Source: Microbacteriaceae bacterium (GTDB lineage: Bacteria; Actinomycetota; Actinomycetes; Actinomycetales; Microbacteriaceae). From it: a DNA stretch of 11,892 bases. Each line of letters opens with the position of its first letter. The stretch's first letter is position 1. This document shows, piece by piece, positions 1-7,446 of this stretch. The notes below the pieces were generated by a model that had not been told where the DNA came from, did no database searches, and worked only from the letters and a program-made list of their open reading frames with translations. Position numbers and translations under genes: made by a program. The stretch covers positions 3,527 to 15,418 of the forward strand of contig JAHEAT010000059.1 in assembly GCA_024642605.1 (NCBI GenBank), given 5' to 3'.

Positions 1-672
1 GGTCTAATTGCTGGTGCAATCGGCTTGTTACTCGTTGTGATCTACTCTTTGTTCCAGTACCGCGGTCTTGCAATTGTCACCATCGGATCTCTGATTGTGG
101 CGGCAACTCTTACCTACTTGGTGATTGCGGTTCTGTCTTGGAGACAGGGCTACCGCCTTTCGCTCTCAGGAGTCGCGGGATTGATCGTGGCAATCGGTAT
201 CACCGCCGACTCATTCATCGTGTACTTCGAACGTGTTCGCGACGAACTTCGTGAAGGCCGACCACTTTCAGCAGCAGTTGAATCAGGTTGGCGCCGTGCT
301 GTTCGCACCATCATCGTGTCTGACGGAGTGAGCCTGCTTGCAGCAATAACGCTCTACCTACTTACAGTTGGAAACGTTCGAGGCTTCGCTTTTACCCTGG
401 GCTTAACGACCATCATTGACTTGGTAGTTGTAGCGCTGTTCACGCACCCGCTCTTGCAAGTTCTAGCCAACACCAAGTTCTTCTCGAGCGGCCACAAGTG
501 GTCTGGCTTCCAGATTCAAACTTCCGCCGGATATATCGGAAGAGGACAGTTTAGAGTCGCCGAAGGCGTTGCAGACAGCAAGGCCTCAAAGAGCTCTCGT
601 GAAGCCGCGCGTCGCCAGAGCATTGCCGAGCGCAAAGCTGCGGCCAACAACGACACCCAGAAGGGACAGTAA
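1..672 (+). CDS. secD: Protein translocase subunit SecD, C-terminal part (5' end outside window)
   Basis: SecD works with SecF in the cytoplasmic membrane, using the proton gradient to help complete translocation of proteins pushed through SecYEG by SecA. The reading frame is open from the first base, so this is the last 223 residues of a longer protein; the large extracytoplasmic domain lies upstream. Five hydrophobic segments are visible. One of them runs into FERVRDEL (about residues 76-83), the amphipathic motif that follows the fourth membrane helix in SecD/SecF proteins, preceded by GITADSF where many SecD have GxNVDAN. The last 35 or so residues form a basic, Ala/Arg/Lys-rich cytoplasmic tail. 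The TAA stop is 2 nt before secF, so the two are almost certainly co-transcribed. In actinobacteria yajC and ruvABC usually lie upstream, which cannot be checked here. Confidence 0.96.
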   Translation, partial: GLIAGAIGLLLVVIYSLFQYRGLAIVTIGSLIVAATLTYLVIAVLSWRQGYRLSLSGVAGLIVAIGITADSFIVYFERVRDELREGRPLSAAVESGWRRAVRTIIVSDGVSLLAAITLYLLTVGNVRGFAFTLGLTTIIDLVVVALFTHPLLQVLANTKFFSSGHKWSGFQIQTSAGYIGRGQFRVAEGVADSKASKSSREAARRQSIAERKAAANNDTQKGQ

Positions 673-674
673 TC

Positions 675-1643
675 ATGGGTCGTTTCTCAGATCTAGGAAA
701 CTCACTATACAGCGGAGAGAAGTCGGTTGACTTCATCGGCAAGCGCAAGATTTGGTACATGGTTGCTGCTGTCATCGTGGCACTCTCTATCATTCTTCCG
801 CTGGCACGCGGATTCACTTTCGGTATTGAATTCCGTGGCGGTAGCGAGTTCCGCGTGAGCTCAGCAGCAGCCCTCGGAAACCAACTTGCAGAAGATGCCG
901 TGCACAAGGTGCTTCCGAGCGCCCAGCCAGTAATCACCACCATCGGCGCGAACGACCTGCGTATTCAAACCGAAAAGCTAACCGATGTGCAGGCAGAGAG
1001 CATTCGTACGGGCCTGGCAGCAGCTTACAAGGTTGAGTCGAGCGCTGTTTCGAGCAGCTTTATCGGACCGTCTTGGGGGCAAGAAATCACCGGCAAGGCA
1101 ATCACTGGTCTGGTTTGGTTTGTTGTGTTGGCTGCAATTCTGATGGCTCTCTACTTCAGAACGATCAAGATGTCTATGGCAGCCGTTCTAGCTCTGCTAC
1201 ACGACCTCATTGTGACCGCAGGAGTTTATGGAGCCTTGGGCTTCGAAGTGACTCCTGCCGCGGTAATCGGATTCTTGACTATCCTCGGCTATTCGCTCTA
1301 CGACACAGTGGTTGTGTTCGACAAGATCAGAGAAAACACCTTCGAAGTAGAACATAGCGAGACCGCTACTTTTGCTGAACGCGTAAACCTAGCAATTAAC
1401 CAAACACTCGTTCGCTCAATCAACACCTCGATTGTGGCCGTTCTGCCTGTTGCTGCCATCTTGTTCATTGGTTCGGTTTTCCTCGGTGCCGGAACCTTGA
1501 AGGACATTTCTTTGGCTCTTTTCATCGGAATCATCGTAGGTACCTACTCGACGATCTTTATCGCAGCTCCCGTTTACTCTCACCTTCGCGAAGGTGAACC
1601 GCTTTATGCGAAGGCAGCCGAAAAGGTTCTGGCAAACCGCTAA
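675..1643 (+). CDS. secF: Protein translocase subunit SecF
   Basis: SecF is the partner of SecD in the proton-driven accessory complex of the Sec translocon. At 322 residues it is full length. A first membrane helix (about 26-45) is followed by GIEFRGG (50-56), the signature that opens the extracytoplasmic domain. Five more helices follow (about 140-160, 165-190, 192-215, 250-272 and 277-300). LYDTVVVFDKIREN (208-221) is the family's conserved helix-4 motif, and Asp177 in LLHDLIV is the conserved acidic residue of helix 3. The ATG at 675 has an AAGGGA ribosome site at 661-666, inside the end of secD, and the genes are 2 nt apart, so translation is probably coupled. Separate SecD and SecF, rather than a fused SecDF, is usual in actinobacteria. 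Nothing is anomalous. Confidence 0.97.
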   Translation: MGRFSDLGNSLYSGEKSVDFIGKRKIWYMVAAVIVALSIILPLARGFTFGIEFRGGSEFRVSSAAALGNQLAEDAVHKVLPSAQPVITTIGANDLRIQTEKLTDVQAESIRTGLAAAYKVESSAVSSSFIGPSWGQEITGKAITGLVWFVVLAAILMALYFRTIKMSMAAVLALLHDLIVTAGVYGALGFEVTPAAVIGFLTILGYSLYDTVVVFDKIRENTFEVEHSETATFAERVNLAINQTLVRSINTSIVAVLPVAAILFIGSVFLGAGTLKDISLALFIGIIVGTYSTIFIAAPVYSHLREGEPLYAKAAEKVLANR

Positions 1644-1687
1644 ACAAAGTTCGGCGGTCGTTAGGCCATCTGCTTGAGTGAGGTTTT

Positions 1688-3931
1688 ATGACCGACGCAA
1701 CACCCACCGGGTCTATCGGAGCCCTTCGTAGCGGCCTGTCAAAGCTGTTTTCACGCAACACCGTGTATTCCAACGAAGTTGCTGATCTTATAAAGACAGT
1801 TAAGGCAAACCACCCAAAATCAGACCTTTCGGTAATTGACAGAGCTTTCGCCGCCGCAGACCTGGCACACACCGGCCAGACTAGAAAATCTGGCGAGCCA
1901 TACATAACCCACCCGCTCGCCGTTGCTCAGATTCTGGCAGAACTAGGTATTGGGCCAATCACGATTGCAGCCGCGCTGCTGCACGACACAGTCGAAGACA
2001 CTGCCTACAACCTTGAGATGGTAACTAGAGACTTCGGTGAAGAGGTTGCCATGCTCGTCGACGGCGTGACCAAACTCGACAAGGTGAAATTTGGCGATGC
2101 CGCACAGGCGGAAACGGTACGCAAAATGGTGGTCGCGATGTCGAAAGACATTCGTGTTTTGGTTATCAAATTGGCCGATCGACTGCACAATGCGAGAACC
2201 TGGGGTTTCGTCTCTCCCGAGTCGGCTAGACGCAAGGCACAAGAAACGCTTGAAATTTACGCACCGCTGGCTCACCGCCTGGGAATCAGCGCAATTAAGT
2301 GGGAACTCGAAGACATTAGCTTTGCGGTTTTGTACCCGAAGGTATACGAAGAGATCATCAATCTGGTGCAGCAGAGGGCACCGAAGCGCGACGAATTCAT
2401 TGCGAACGTAATCGAATCGATCGAAGGCGATCTGCGCGAAATCAAAATCAAGGGAAAAGTAGACGGTCGGCCAAAGCAGTTCTACAGCATTTACCAAAAG
2501 ATGGTTGTTCGTGGACGCGAGTTCGACGACATTTACGACCTAGTTGGCATCCGTGTTCTAGTCGCGTCTGTACGGGACTGCTACGCCGTTCTAGGCGCTA
2601 TCCATGCGAGATGGAATCCGGTGCCCGGCCGCTTCAAAGACTACATAGCAATGCCAAAGTTCAACCTTTATCAGTCTTTGCACACAACTGTGATAGGCCC
2701 GAACGGTAGACCGGTCGAAATACAGATTCGAACCCACGAAATGCACATGCGCGCTGAATACGGTGTTGCCGCGCACTGGAAGTACAAGGAACAGGCCGGC
2801 AGAACCGGCACCAGCGATGAAGACCTAGCGTGGGTAAAGCATCTCACCGACTGGCAGGCTGACACTCAAGATCCAAAAGAGTTTCTAGACAGCCTGCGGT
2901 TCGAAATTGGGGCCAAAGAGGTTTACGTATTCACCCCGAAGGGCAAGGTCGTGGGCCTTCCTGCTCAGGCGACTCCTGTCGATTTCGCTTATGCAGTACA
3001 CACCGAGGTCGGGCATCGCACCATGGGCGCCAAGGTTAACGGGCGTTTGGTACCACTTGAAAGCGAGCTGCATTCTGGTGACGTCGTCGAGATTTTCACA
3101 TCTAAATCTCTCGACGCCGGGCCAAGCAAAGACTGGATGGGTTTTGTAAAGTCGCCGCGTGCGAAGAGCAAAATCAAAGCTTGGTTCTCGGCTGAACGCC
3201 GTGACGACGCCATCGAGCAGGGCAAGGATGCCCTCGCCAAGGCAATGCGTAAGCAAAACCTGCCACTTCAGCGCCTAATGAGCGCAGACAGCATCGTGAA
3301 GCTAGCTCTCGACCTCAAGTACCCCGATGTCGACTCGCTTTACGCAGCCGTGGGGGATGGGCACGTTTCACCGCAATCGGTAATCGAACGCCTCACGGCT
3401 AGCCTGCACGAAGACGAAGATGAAACCGACCATCCGTTCGAACTGCCGAGGAACTCATCGGCAGACCGCGCCCGAGCGGATAACGCGGGAGTGCTCGTCA
3501 GAGGCGATGCCGACGTAATGGCTAAACTTGCGCGCTGCTGCACGCCGGTGCCGGGCGACGAAATCGTTGGCTTTGTTACGCGCGGTACAGGCGTTTCGGT
3601 GCACCGCGTCGACTGCCGAAACGTAGAAGACCTTCGCAAGCAGCCAGATCGAATCATGGATGTCGCCTGGGCAACTAACAGTAAGAGCTTGTTCTTGGTG
3701 CAAATCCAGATCGAGGCCCTCGACCGCGGGGGGCTTCTGTCAGATGTAACCAGAGTGCTGTCAGAGCACCACGTAAACATTCTCTCGGCGTCGGTTTCGA
3801 CTCGAGCCGACAAGGTAGCGCTCAGCAGATTTGTTTTCGAAATGGGCGATGCTCAACTACTCGATCATCTTCTAAACGCTGTTAGACGAATCGACAACGT
3901 TTACGACGTCTACAGAGTGAAAAACAGCTAA
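1688..3931 (+). CDS. rel: Bifunctional (p)ppGpp synthetase/hydrolase Rel
   Basis: This is the long RelA/SpoT homologue that makes (p)ppGpp from ATP and GDP/GTP during starvation on stalled ribosomes and degrades it otherwise. It has 747 residues. The HD hydrolase domain (about 40-200) keeps its metal and catalytic residues: His75, His99-Asp100, Glu103-Asp104 and Asp164 in DRLHN. The synthetase domain (about 225-370) has RPKQFYSIYQK (261-271), Asp284, the loop Tyr328 in YQSLHT, and Glu344 in EIQIRT. A TGS domain follows (about 408-471), then a conserved Cys/His domain with Cys617, Cys618, His639 and Cys643, and a C-terminal ACT domain (about 668-745). Both activities therefore look functional, as in the single Rel of most actinobacteria. 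The ATG at 1688 follows GAGTGAGG at 1676-1683. I see no promoter in the 43 nt after secF, so it may be read from the secDF transcript. Confidence 0.97.
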   Translation: MTDATPTGSIGALRSGLSKLFSRNTVYSNEVADLIKTVKANHPKSDLSVIDRAFAAADLAHTGQTRKSGEPYITHPLAVAQILAELGIGPITIAAALLHDTVEDTAYNLEMVTRDFGEEVAMLVDGVTKLDKVKFGDAAQAETVRKMVVAMSKDIRVLVIKLADRLHNARTWGFVSPESARRKAQETLEIYAPLAHRLGISAIKWELEDISFAVLYPKVYEEIINLVQQRAPKRDEFIANVIESIEGDLREIKIKGKVDGRPKQFYSIYQKMVVRGREFDDIYDLVGIRVLVASVRDCYAVLGAIHARWNPVPGRFKDYIAMPKFNLYQSLHTTVIGPNGRPVEIQIRTHEMHMRAEYGVAAHWKYKEQAGRTGTSDEDLAWVKHLTDWQADTQDPKEFLDSLRFEIGAKEVYVFTPKGKVVGLPAQATPVDFAYAVHTEVGHRTMGAKVNGRLVPLESELHSGDVVEIFTSKSLDAGPSKDWMGFVKSPRAKSKIKAWFSAERRDDAIEQGKDALAKAMRKQNLPLQRLMSADSIVKLALDLKYPDVDSLYAAVGDGHVSPQSVIERLTASLHEDEDETDHPFELPRNSSADRARADNAGVLVRGDADVMAKLARCCTPVPGDEIVGFVTRGTGVSVHRVDCRNVEDLRKQPDRIMDVAWATNSKSLFLVQIQIEALDRGGLLSDVTRVLSEHHVNILSASVSTRADKVALSRFVFEMGDAQLLDHLLNAVRRIDNVYDVYRVKNS

Positions 3932-3945
3932 GACTGATTCAGCAA

Positions 3946-3966
3946 AGCGCTTATTTAGAAGCCGCT
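3946..3966. terminator. Weak bidirectional terminator candidate between rel and the DUF349 gene
   Basis: AGCGCTT (3946-3952) can pair with AAGC-C-GCT (3959-3966), giving a 7-bp stem with one bulged C and a 6-nt loop. It overlaps the stop codon of the minus-strand gene and lies just after rel, where two transcripts converge 19 nt apart. No proper U-run follows on either strand; the minus strand has only TTTGCT. It may do little, or termination may be Rho-dependent. Confidence 0.22.
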
Positions 3967-5183
3967 ACTACCTTAAGCCAAGCCTCTCGAGCGGCAAGTG
4001 CCTCTTCGGCTTCTGCAATTTTCTTGGCATCCTTCGACTTCTTGGCGTCATCGAGGGCGACCTTCAACTTAGCAATCGACTCTTCAAGTTGAGTCAATAC
4101 CGAATCGGTTCGAGCTTTGGTAGCCGGGTCGGACTTTCGCCACTGCTCGCTCTCGGCGTCGCGCACTGCACGCTCAACCGCGCGGAGTTTGTCTTCGAGT
4201 TCGCGAACCTTCTCTTTACCCACACGACCAGCGGCTTCCCAGCGCTTCTGGAGGTCTTGAAGAGCGCGCTTCGCGCCAGGTAGATCTTTGGCTGGGTCGA
4301 TCAACTGGGCTTCTTTAAGAAGCGCTAGCTTTGCTTCGAGTGCAGCAGCGTGGCCAACCGACTGTTCTGCATCGCGAGCAGAACGAGCAGCGTAGATCGC
4401 GTCACCCGCTGCCTTGAACCGTTCCCAAAGTGCGTCGTCGCCCTTTGAGGTACTTCTGCCAGAAGCCTTCCAGGTTTCGAGCAGTTTGCGGTAGTCGAGG
4501 GAAGCGTCAGCGCCCTTCGAAACCAAGGCTTCGGCTTGGGCTACTAGTTCGAGTTTCTTTGCCTTAACCACCTTGGATGCTGCATCGACCTGTGCGAAGA
4601 AAGAACGCTTTGAGGCTTCGAACTTCGTGCGAGCAGCGCTAAAACGTTTCCATAGGGCGTCGGCCTCGGCCTTAGGTGGGCGTGGCCCACTCTTTTGCGA
4701 AAGCTGCCACTGTTCGAACAGTGCGTTCATTTCTGCTGACGCTGTTTTCCAGATGACCTTGGTTGTGTCTTGTGCGATGATGGCTTCGGCTTTCAAGACG
4801 ATACCTTCTCGAGCAACAAGAGCTGCTGCAGATGCCTCTTTCTGCGCTTCTTGCTTTGCGGCTCGAAGTTCAGCGATGCCTGGCTGAACCTTAGCCAAAC
4901 GCTCACGTAGTGACGCGATGTCTCCCACGGCTGCAGGCTCCAAAAGATCCGCTTCAAGCTTGGTGAATGACTTTTCGATGCTTACAGCGTCGGCGCCTGA
5001 CTTGATGCGCTGCTCCAAGAGACGAACCTGAGCTGCAAGGTCTTCAAAACGAAGTACATAGATGGCAAGGGCTGCGTCAGCATCCATGCCTGGGACTTGC
5101 CCAACGCGTCTTTCGTTGGAGCCTTCAACAACGAACACATTGCCATCGGCGTCAACTTTTCCGAAATCTTTTGCGGTAGACAT
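3951..5183 (-). CDS. DUF349 repeat, coiled-coil protein of unknown function
   Basis: A 410-residue, highly charged, Ala/Lys/Glu-rich and mostly helical protein of the DUF349 family, whose function I do not know. The N-terminal 30 or so residues (FGKVDADGNVFVVEGSNER, then VGQVPG) resemble the start typical of actinobacterial members. A helical stretch follows at about 40-135. DUF349-type repeats come next, marked by ALWKRF (176-181), ALWERF (251-256) and RWEAAGRV (314-321), and the C-terminal 60 residues form a charged coiled coil. There is no signal peptide or membrane segment, so it is likely cytoplasmic. The ATG at 5183 is preceded by AGGAGA (5192-5187), which fixes the start. It lies 29 nt after the cyclophilin gene on the same strand, so the two probably share a transcript, and it converges on rel. 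A structural or scaffolding role is only a guess from the composition. Confidence 0.9.
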   Translation of the reverse strand: MSTAKDFGKVDADGNVFVVEGSNERRVGQVPGMDADAALAIYVLRFEDLAAQVRLLEQRIKSGADAVSIEKSFTKLEADLLEPAAVGDIASLRERLAKVQPGIAELRAAKQEAQKEASAAALVAREGIVLKAEAIIAQDTTKVIWKTASAEMNALFEQWQLSQKSGPRPPKAEADALWKRFSAARTKFEASKRSFFAQVDAASKVVKAKKLELVAQAEALVSKGADASLDYRKLLETWKASGRSTSKGDDALWERFKAAGDAIYAARSARDAEQSVGHAAALEAKLALLKEAQLIDPAKDLPGAKRALQDLQKRWEAAGRVGKEKVRELEDKLRAVERAVRDAESEQWRKSDPATKARTDSVLTQLEESIAKLKVALDDAKKSKDAKKIAEAEEALAAREAWLKVVAASK

Positions 5184-5212
5184 GTTTCTCCTGGTTACTT
5201 GGGTGAAGAGTT

Positions 5213-5974
5213 TTACTTGACTGAAAGTTTGGTTAGAACTGCTGGCGACTTTGGTTTGCCGTCCGTAGCGCTTCCATCGCCTTCGACACCGTGCTGCGCA
5301 ACAGCCAGGACACCTTCGAGTCCGGTCTTGATTCGACCCAAAACCGTGTAACCGCCAGCCGAGTCGCGAGGCAGTGCGGTTGTGTTGTACACGATGAAGA
5401 ACTGCGAACCCATTGAGTAGGCGTTGTTGCCTTGGCGTGCCATGGCAATGTATCCAGGCAGGTATGTGTCATCTACTGGCACGTTCTCTAGAGGACCCCA
5501 GCTGTAGCCCGGGCCACCGGTTCCGTCACCCTTCGGATCTCCACACTGGAGAACAAACATCTTGCTAACGGTTAGTCGGTGGCACGAGTTGTTCTCGTAG
5601 AAGCCAGATTTGACCAAGCTTATGAAGTTAGCAACTGCCTGAGGGGCTTTCTTGCCGTAGAGATCGAAAGTAATTTTGGTCTTGTTTAGGGTCATCGCGC
5701 CGGTCCAGTCTCGGTTTTCGGCGAGGCTCGGTGATGGCACCTTGGCGTCGTTGGTGTTGACGATGGTCGGAGTTGGGGTCGGTGCACCTGCACCCACAGT
5801 GAAGTAAGCGAACTGCGAGCTGACCGCCACGATTACAGCTGCCAAAGCAACCATTAGTGAAACGCGATTGTCACGTTTGCGAGTGGCCACATTGTCTTTC
5901 TGCGCAACGAGTTTGACCTCGTAATTTTTAAGGCGATCTTGGGCTGCCTTAGAAAGCTTTTCGTTCTTAGCCAC
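5213..5974 (-). CDS. ppiB: Membrane-anchored cyclophilin-type peptidyl-prolyl cis-trans isomerase
   Basis: Cyclophilins catalyse cis-trans isomerisation of Xaa-Pro bonds during protein folding. I start this gene at GTG 5974, giving 253 residues, because GGAGG lies just before it; the open frame extends to a TTG at 6001 without a comparable ribosome site. A basic, charged N-terminus (1-36) precedes one membrane helix (about 38-60), then a Pro/Thr-rich linker (62-80) and the cyclophilin domain (about 88-250). Arg133 in CHRL, Gln143 in LQCGD and GSQFFI (189-194, with Gln191 and Phe193) match catalytic-site residues of the family. The GDGTGGPGYSWGP insertion is typical of actinobacterial PpiB proteins. 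The basic N-terminus suggests the domain is outside the membrane. Its only two cysteines, 131 and 144, could form a disulfide there. It leads the minus-strand pair with the DUF349 gene. Confidence 0.92.
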   Translation of the reverse strand: MAKNEKLSKAAQDRLKNYEVKLVAQKDNVATRKRDNRVSLMVALAAVIVAVSSQFAYFTVGAGAPTPTPTIVNTNDAKVPSPSLAENRDWTGAMTLNKTKITFDLYGKKAPQAVANFISLVKSGFYENNSCHRLTVSKMFVLQCGDPKGDGTGGPGYSWGPLENVPVDDTYLPGYIAMARQGNNAYSMGSQFFIVYNTTALPRDSAGGYTVLGRIKTGLEGVLAVAQHGVEGDGSATDGKPKSPAVLTKLSVK

Positions 5975-5978
5975 GATT

Positions 5979-5983
5979 CCTCC
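5979..5983 (-). promoter_or_regulatory. Ribosome binding site that sets the cyclophilin start
   Basis: Reading the minus strand, GGAGG occupies 5983-5979, four bases before the GTG at 5974-5972. No other in-frame start upstream has such a site, so this decides the GTG start over the TTG at 6001. Confidence 0.75.
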
Positions 5984-6000
5984 GAGTTGATGACTAAGCA

Positions 6001-6006
6001 AGTCTA
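6001..6006 (-). promoter_or_regulatory. Candidate -10 element for the cyclophilin-DUF349 transcript
   Basis: TAGACT on the minus strand (6006-6001) fits the actinobacterial TANNNT -10 pattern. It would start a transcript near 5994, leaving about 20 nt before the GTG, enough to include GGAGG. The hexamer 17 nt upstream, TCAAAC, is a poor -35. It lies in the 90-nt divergent gap with rarA, where a promoter is required by gene orientation. Confidence 0.3.
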
Positions 6007-6052
6007 ACGATTACCCGAAGCCAGTTTGAGGGTTTCGCTGGGGTTGTTGACT

Positions 6053-6058
6053 TACTCT
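6053..6058 (+). promoter_or_regulatory. Candidate -10 element for rarA, implying a leaderless transcript
   Basis: TACTCT (TANNNT) ends six bases before the A of the ATG at 6065. That is where transcription would begin if the mRNA were leaderless. No Shine-Dalgarno sequence is visible before this ATG, which supports the idea. No good -35 is seen at the usual distance. Confidence 0.3.
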
Positions 6059-6064
6059 TTAGAC

Positions 6065-7393
6065 ATGGTTGATCAACATCGTTTTCTCAGCAGCACGCCA
6101 CTCGCTGCCAGGATGCGACCGACGCGCCTAGACGAAGTTGTGGGGCAAACCAAAGCGCTTTCGAAAGGCTCTGCGCTAAGGCGTCTGGTTGAAACAGATC
6201 GCCCAAAATCAAGTTCGATTATTCTTTGGGGCCCACCTGGTACGGGCAAGACCTCGATCGCAAATCTGATTGCCAGTGAGAAAGCAGTCAACTTCATACA
6301 GCTGAGTGCAATCACCGCAGGCGTAAAAGAAGTACGAGATGCAATCGAAAACGCTAAGACCGATTTGGGCCTCTACCAGCGGCAAACTGTACTTTTTCTT
6401 GATGAAATCCACAGGTTCTCCAAGTCGCAACAAGATTCACTGCTACCGGCCGTTGAAGCCGGTTGGGTGGTTCTGATAGCGGCCACTACTGAGAACCCCT
6501 CGTTTGCTGTCATCTCGCCGCTACTTTCGAGATCTTTGGTAGTGCAGCTGGAGCCCATCCCTCACGAGGACATCGCCAAGGTGTTATATTCTGCTCTCGC
6601 CGATGACCGTGGATTTGCTAATCAGGCCACTCTGACCAGCGAGGCCGAAGAACGAATACTGGCTTGGGCATCTGGAGATCTTCGTCGCGCACTCACCATT
6701 TTGGAAGCCTCGGCAGCAGCGGGCTATGAGCAAAACCCCGAAGCTCCAACGCTGATTGAGATCACCGACGCCGACGTCGTTTCCTCAACAGCTCGAGCAG
6801 CAAATCGCTACGACCGAGTCGGCGATCAGCATTACGACATCATTAGCGCTTTCATCAAGTCGGTTCGTGGGTCCGACGTCGATGCGGCAATTCACTACCT
6901 CGCACGCATGATCGACGGGGGAGAGGACCCACGGTTTATCGCCAGACGCCTGATCATTCTCGCTGCCGAAGACGTTGGCTTGGCCGACCCATCTGCGCTA
7001 TCGCTAGCCGTTGCCTGTGCCGAAGCAGTTGCCTTGATTGGCATGCCAGAAGGAAGAATACCGCTGGCAGAAACCACGATCTACTTGGCCTTAGCACCAA
7101 AAAGTAACTCTGCGTACATCGCAATAAACGAGGCGCTGAGCGACGTGTCATCAGGCTTGACTCCGTCTGTGCCGGCCGCCATGCGTTCAACTGAAATTTC
7201 CAGGGCGTCGGCCAAGGAAACTGGGCACGGATACCGGTACCCCCACGATGACCCAAAAACCGTTCTACAGCAGCAGTACGCCGACGAGGCCGTACTTGCA
7301 AAGAGTTATTTCAAACCAAAGGCTGTGGGCAGGGAATCTGCTTTCGTCGAGCTGTGGTCAAAGCTGAAAGAAATCATTCGGAAATCTAGCTAG
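6065..7393 (+). CDS. rarA: Replication-associated recombination protein A (RarA/MgsA, AAA+ ATPase)
   Basis: RarA is a clamp-loader-like AAA+ ATPase that acts on DNA ends at stalled replication forks and interacts with SSB in characterised bacteria. The 442-residue protein begins ahead of the conserved PLAARMRPTRLDEVVGQ segment (12-28). Walker A is GPPGTGKT (56-63), Walker B is VLFLDEIHR (109-117), sensor 1 is in ATTENPSF with Asn144, and the arginine finger is in SRS at Arg156. The C-terminal half, with YDIISAFIKSVRGSD, DPRFIARRL and GYRYPHDDP, is the family's tetramerisation and conserved C-terminal region. I chose ATG 6065 over the TTG at 6026 because the preceding residues match no family N-terminus and neither start has a ribosome site. 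It is divergent from the cyclophilin gene and is followed by a 180-nt gap, so it may be a single-gene transcript. Confidence 0.95.
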   Translation: MVDQHRFLSSTPLAARMRPTRLDEVVGQTKALSKGSALRRLVETDRPKSSSIILWGPPGTGKTSIANLIASEKAVNFIQLSAITAGVKEVRDAIENAKTDLGLYQRQTVLFLDEIHRFSKSQQDSLLPAVEAGWVVLIAATTENPSFAVISPLLSRSLVVQLEPIPHEDIAKVLYSALADDRGFANQATLTSEAEERILAWASGDLRRALTILEASAAAGYEQNPEAPTLIEITDADVVSSTARAANRYDRVGDQHYDIISAFIKSVRGSDVDAAIHYLARMIDGGEDPRFIARRLIILAAEDVGLADPSALSLAVACAEAVALIGMPEGRIPLAETTIYLALAPKSNSAYIAINEALSDVSSGLTPSVPAAMRSTEISRASAKETGHGYRYPHDDPKTVLQQQYADEAVLAKSYFKPKAVGRESAFVELWSKLKEIIRKSS

Positions 7394-7419
7394 CACACTG
7401 GAGTTTGGGCGCCTAGCCC

Positions 7420-7428
7420 TGCTAAACT
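7420..7428 (+). promoter_or_regulatory. Candidate extended -10 promoter of rpsD
   Basis: TGCTAAACT combines the TGN extension with a TANNNT hexamer (TAAACT, 7423-7428). Transcription would start near 7434-7436 and give a leader of about 138 nt before rpsD. The expected -35 position (about 7400-7406, GGAGTTT) is poor, which an extended -10 can tolerate. The element also sits in a small hairpin, CCTGCT (7418-7423) pairing with AGCAGG (7430-7435), that could instead act as a weak terminator for rarA. Confidence 0.4.
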
Positions 7429-7431
7429 AAG

Positions 7432-7446
7432 CAGGTTGTCAACCTG
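7432..7446. repeat. 15-bp inverted repeat at the predicted rpsD transcription start
   Basis: CAGGTTG-T-CAACCTG has 7-bp arms that match perfectly around one central base. With a 1-nt centre it cannot fold as an RNA hairpin in full, so it is better read as a double-stranded protein-binding site. It covers the start site predicted from the extended -10, a typical operator position. No regulator can be named from the sequence. Confidence 0.4.

Noticed and set aside
551..943. 130-codon antisense open frame across the secD-secF junction
   Set aside because: Both strands cannot be explained better than by secD and secF, whose motifs are intact; the antisense product has no recognisable feature.
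1644..1687. Possible promoter or structure between secF and rel
   Set aside because: No TANNNT with acceptable spacing and no inverted repeat of useful length; only the rel ribosome site is evident.
1943..2497. 184-codon antisense open frame within rel
   Set aside because: It lies wholly opposite the conserved hydrolase and synthetase domains of Rel and shows no recognisable domain.
5975..6001. TTG start extending the cyclophilin by 9 residues
   Set aside because: GGAGG lies inside this extension and directly precedes the GTG at 5974, which is the natural start.
6026..6064. TTG start extending rarA by 13 residues
   Set aside because: No ribosome site, no resemblance to RarA N-termini, and the ATG at 6065 precedes the conserved region at the usual distance.
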